In this document: one piece after another, positions 61,527 to 64,000 of the stretch
Numbering within the stretch: position 1 is the stretch's first letter
How the letters are laid out: every line of letters begins with the position of its first letter
NCBI GenBank assembly: GCA_009783265.1
Contig: WRHM01000005.1
Location: 121,485 to 185,484, forward strand
Source: Oscillospiraceae bacterium
GTDB lineage: Bacteria > Bacillota > Clostridia > Oscillospirales > WRJC01
Reading direction: 5' to 3'
DNA length: 64,000 nucleotides
The notes under the pieces: generated by a model
What the model was told of the DNA's origin: nothing
The model's database searches: none
Seen by the model: only the letters and a program-made list of their open reading frames with translations
Translations under genes and position numbers: made by a program

Positions 61527-62258
61527 AGATGGCGCAGTATCCGAGTTGAGTATTATATATCTGAGGACGGGCTTAAAAATCCGTTAAAGGGCATATCGAT
61601 GAAGCTCCTTGTGTTTGCTTTATACGCCCAGTGTAGGGCGGATGCTGGGAGAATGGTTTTCGGGCGGTCTGTAATGGCATACGGAACTTATGCCCCGGGA
61701 ATCTTTGAGGCTTTTTACTGTTGCAAAGGCAAATACACGCATTGCGCGGTGAGTTGATGCTACGGTTTAAAGATTAAACCTATTTTGCGGTGCGTATATC
61801 TGATTAATAAATTAATAAATTGTTTTAAGCGCTGTGGATAGAGTAGCCTGCCTTGAAGTGAATACGGCGGATGCCTGATTGGACAATCGCGTATAGCGTA
61901 CGGATAAGCGTTGTTATTGCGGGCTGAAATCGTATTTGCAAAAGAGGCTATGATATATTTATATTCATTAAGGAAAACTTCTCGGCTGTTTATCTTCACG
62001 GGATAAAACCTGCGAAGATATGCAAAAAAGGGATTGCAGTGCGGACTTTTAAGGCAATCAAGTCGCGGCCGTAGGGGCGCGCATTGCGCGTCCGTGTGAA
62101 TTAATAAAAATCAACGTAAAAATGTTATTTTTTACATGCGGACGGGCAATGCCCGCCCCTACAAATAAATAAAAACGGGCAACCGGCCGACGTTTTTTTC
62201 AAAGGGAAACCGCCCTGTCCGGCGACGGAGGGTAAGAAACGGGGAAATCCAACTTGAA
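61527..62258 (+). ncRNA. Probable OLE-type large structured RNA, interrupted
   Basis: About 730 bp without a plausible gene, starting 8 bp after a TATAAT box (61514-61519). It contains many stable hairpins, for example CGCCC/GGGCG, GGCATA/TATGCC, GGTTTA/TAAACC, ATCTTC/GAAGAT and GATTGC/GCAATC. It lies right after xseA-xseB-ispA-PAP2, a neighbourhood known to hold OLE RNA (about 610 nt) in anaerobic and extremophilic Firmicutes. Without the 92-bp palindrome at 62071, about 640 nt remain. The sequence then stops at a group II intron, so a 3' piece may lie beyond the window. Confidence 0.6.
62071..62162. repeat. Palindromic repeat inserted in the large RNA
   Basis: GTAGGGGCGCGCATTGCGCG at the left and CGGGCAATGCCCGCCCCTAC at the right make a long inverted repeat of the GTAGGGG family. 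In RNA it forms one extended hairpin, so it may be tolerated as an extra arm. Confidence 0.75.
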
Positions 62259-64000
62259 GTGCGACACGTTTCCATATAAGTGCGAAAGCACGAAATTGGA
62301 TATAAAATTAAACGAAAGGATAATTTTAAAAACTAATAATTTCTATGGTGGAATGAGGGGGTAACGCCCTGAAACGCCAACTCTGATACTCCCCCATGCG
62401 ATGAAACAAATAGAAGTTATTCGTATGAAGCGGGGTGAAGTCGGCTGAAACTCTCCCTAAACATAATGCCATTTATGACAGGAAAAGTAAGATAGAGGTA
62501 TCTACGAGAGCATAGGTCGGGAGCAATGATATTTTATGGTTAGAATGTTGGTTGAAATACCAACTGACGAAATTCCGAATGTAAAATCCGTCACCTTTAC
62601 TCAGTAGAAATACTGTGACAAGAAGAAATTTAAAAGAAGTCCTGTGGTATAGTAAAATTAAATCCTATGAGATACCACATTAAGATTATAGGTCTTTAAG
62701 CCTGAAAGGGTAGGACACGGATTAAAGGAATGACCTAACGAATATCAAAATTACAATATGGTTAGAATTATCATAACAAAATGATAGGACGAAAGCCCGA
62801 TTTAAAAACTCTAAATTGGACGGTATCAGAAATGATATTGGATTAGCAATAATCGTCTGTGGGGAAAGAGTATTGTCAAGTATCGAAATCCTTATGTTCT
62901 TACAGGGAACATCAAGCAGACAGGGTTAGAGGGTTGACCTAAAATGTAATAGTGGGAAATTGTTGGAACGTGGTAAACTTGCAACGAGCGAGGATTCTAT
63001 TATCCGATGATACGTTGAATAGGAAAACAGACATGTATAACTATTCTTAATGCAAGTGAAGGAGATGCCATAGTACCGTTGATAGCCGTAATAATAAGAC
63101 GGCAGGAGGGATAGGCATTAGTCTGATTATAGCAAAACAACTCACACACAACGTCAATAGGTTTTGGGTATGATTAAAAGAAGTGACCTTCAAGAAAGGA
63201 GGTGACTGACTATTGACAGAAAAAGCGAAGTCCAAAGGCACACTCCGACATGCTGAATATTACGATATTCAAGAAACATACGATAATCTGTATGCGAAAA
63301 GCAAAAACGGAGAAGTATTTACTAATCTTTATGATATTATTGTTGATGAACATAATATCAAGTTAGCGTATAGGAACATTAAAGCCAACAAAGGAAGTGA
63401 AACCGCAGGTGTAAACTACAAAACTATCAAGGATTGGAAGAACACAAGCGTTGAGAATTATGTGCAATATGTAAGAAAAAGATTGCAAAACTATTTTCCA
63501 CACAAAGTGAGACGGGTAGAAATACCCAAAGCAAACGGAAAATTGAGACCGTTGGGCATACCAACAATGGAAGATAGATTAATACAGCAATGTATTAAAC
63601 AGGTTCTTGAACCTATCTTTGAGGCAAAATTTTACCCCGATTCTTATGGATTCCGACCGAACCGCAGTACAATGCACGCAATCAACAGATTTGTATGTAT
63701 GACTAACATTAGTCATTTGTACTATGTGATTGATATTGACATTAAAGGATTTTTCGATAATGTCAACCATGCGAAATTGTTAAAGCAGTTATGGGCGTTA
63801 GGTATAAGAGATAAAAGAATTATATCAATTATTTCAAAAATGCTTAAAGCGGAAATACAAGGAGTAGGGAAACCGACAAAGGGAACTCCGCAAGGTGGGA
63901 TATTGTCACCACTCTTATCGAATGTAGTGTTAAATGAACTCGATTGGTGGATTGATTCACAATGGAAAGCATTTAATATCAAGGAAAGAAAAGTGACAGT
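62259..64000 (+). mobile_element. Group II intron (5' and central part)
   Basis: Starts with the group II 5' consensus GTGCGAC. Typical ribozyme segments follow (GGAACGTGGTAAAC near 62964, GCCATAGTACCG near 63068), and the reverse transcriptase gene starts in domain IV at 63213. It is in the same orientation as the host operon, so it can splice from its transcript. Domains V and VI and the 3' end are outside the window. The region 62259-63212 is intron RNA with no other gene. Confidence 0.85.
63213..64000 (+). CDS. ltrA: Group II intron reverse transcriptase/maturase, partial
   Basis: Open to the window end, at least 262 residues. TTG start at 63213 behind AAAGGAGGTG. N-terminal LRHAEYYDIQETYDNLYAKS, then RT motifs: IPKANGKLRPLGIPT (RT1), FYPDSYGFRPNRST (RT2), YVIDIDIKGFFDNV (RT3, first catalytic Asp), GTPQGGILSPLLSN (RT4). 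The YADD box, maturase and endonuclease parts lie beyond. Similar proteins are common in clostridial introns. It helps the intron splice and inserts it at new DNA sites. Confidence 0.93.
   Translation, partial: MTEKAKSKGTLRHAEYYDIQETYDNLYAKSKNGEVFTNLYDIIVDEHNIKLAYRNIKANKGSETAGVNYKTIKDWKNTSVENYVQYVRKRLQNYFPHKVRRVEIPKANGKLRPLGIPTMEDRLIQQCIKQVLEPIFEAKFYPDSYGFRPNRSTMHAINRFVCMTNISHLYYVIDIDIKGFFDNVNHAKLLKQLWALGIRDKRIISIISKMLKAEIQGVGKPTKGTPQGGILSPLLSNVVLNELDWWIDSQWKAFNIKERKVT

Noticed and set aside
61527..62258. RNase P RNA, tmRNA or rRNA fragment
   Set aside because: No GAGGAAAGTCC-type P4 motif, no tRNA-like ends and no rRNA-like sequence was seen; context favours OLE RNA.
1..64000. CRISPR array
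   Set aside because: No regularly spaced direct repeats were found; the repeats seen are single palindromes.

Overview
The window looks like chromosome from a low-GC, spore-forming anaerobic Firmicute of the class Clostridia, probably an uncultured lineage. The evidence is a spore maturation gene (spmB), a WalRK/YycHI cell-wall stress cluster, murB-rapZ-whiA, a nusB-xseA-xseB-ispA cluster, VanG-type vanR/vanS/vanY genes, many A+T-rich promoters and strong Shine-Dalgarno sites. Small palindromic repeats are scattered between and even inside genes.

Layout: 1-6562 holds the spmB tail, two half-size TauE/SafE membrane genes, DUF1638 and DUF1905 genes, a likely structured RNA, an orphan GyrB-like topoisomerase subunit, a GNAT and a polysaccharide deacetylase. 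A tRNA-Gly(TCC) at 6737 borders a decayed PBSX/SKIN-type prophage (about 6.8-17.0 kb, minus strand). Its genes are joined by deletions: the XkdT baseplate protein ends in an amidase SPOR-like tail, XkdF runs into the C-terminal half of the tape measure protein, and at the far end a phage MuF (SPP1 gp7)-toxin module is fused in frame to a host VanY D,D-carboxypeptidase whose vanR-vanS genes follow. The prophage also carries a divergent lipoprotein gene and a small hydrophobic toxin-like peptide gene.

20-40.6 kb is a metabolic and accessory stretch: nucleotidyltransferase, GH4 and GH116 glycosidases, Gfo/Idh/MocA oxidoreductase, sugar-binding lipoprotein, URO-D family methyltransferase-like protein, DUF362, several GNATs, topoisomerase III, and an ABC-F ribosome-protection protein preceded by a leader peptide and attenuator-like RNA. 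A roughly 90-nt RNA with its own promoter and terminator lies at 34.83 kb.

40.7-55.4 kb is one long minus-strand run for envelope growth and its control. In transcription order it is murB, rapZ, whiA, a P-loop kinase, an RluA-type pseudouridine synthase, DUF3810, a cell-wall protein, walR, walK, yycH, yycI, murA, and a stand-alone GMP synthetase ATP-PPase. 55.6-61.4 kb is plus-strand: secF, nusB, xseA, a HEPN/MNT pair plus GNAT, xseB, ispA, and a divergent PAP2 gene.

The most notable region is the right end. Directly after ispA and the PAP2 gene lies about 730 bp of non-coding, hairpin-rich sequence, where clostridial genomes can carry OLE RNA in the xse-ispA-dxs neighbourhood. It contains a palindromic repeat and is cut by a group II intron whose 5' end (GTGCGAC) is at 62259; the intron-encoded reverse transcriptase runs off the window. 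The OLE assignment rests on position, length and structure, not on an alignment.
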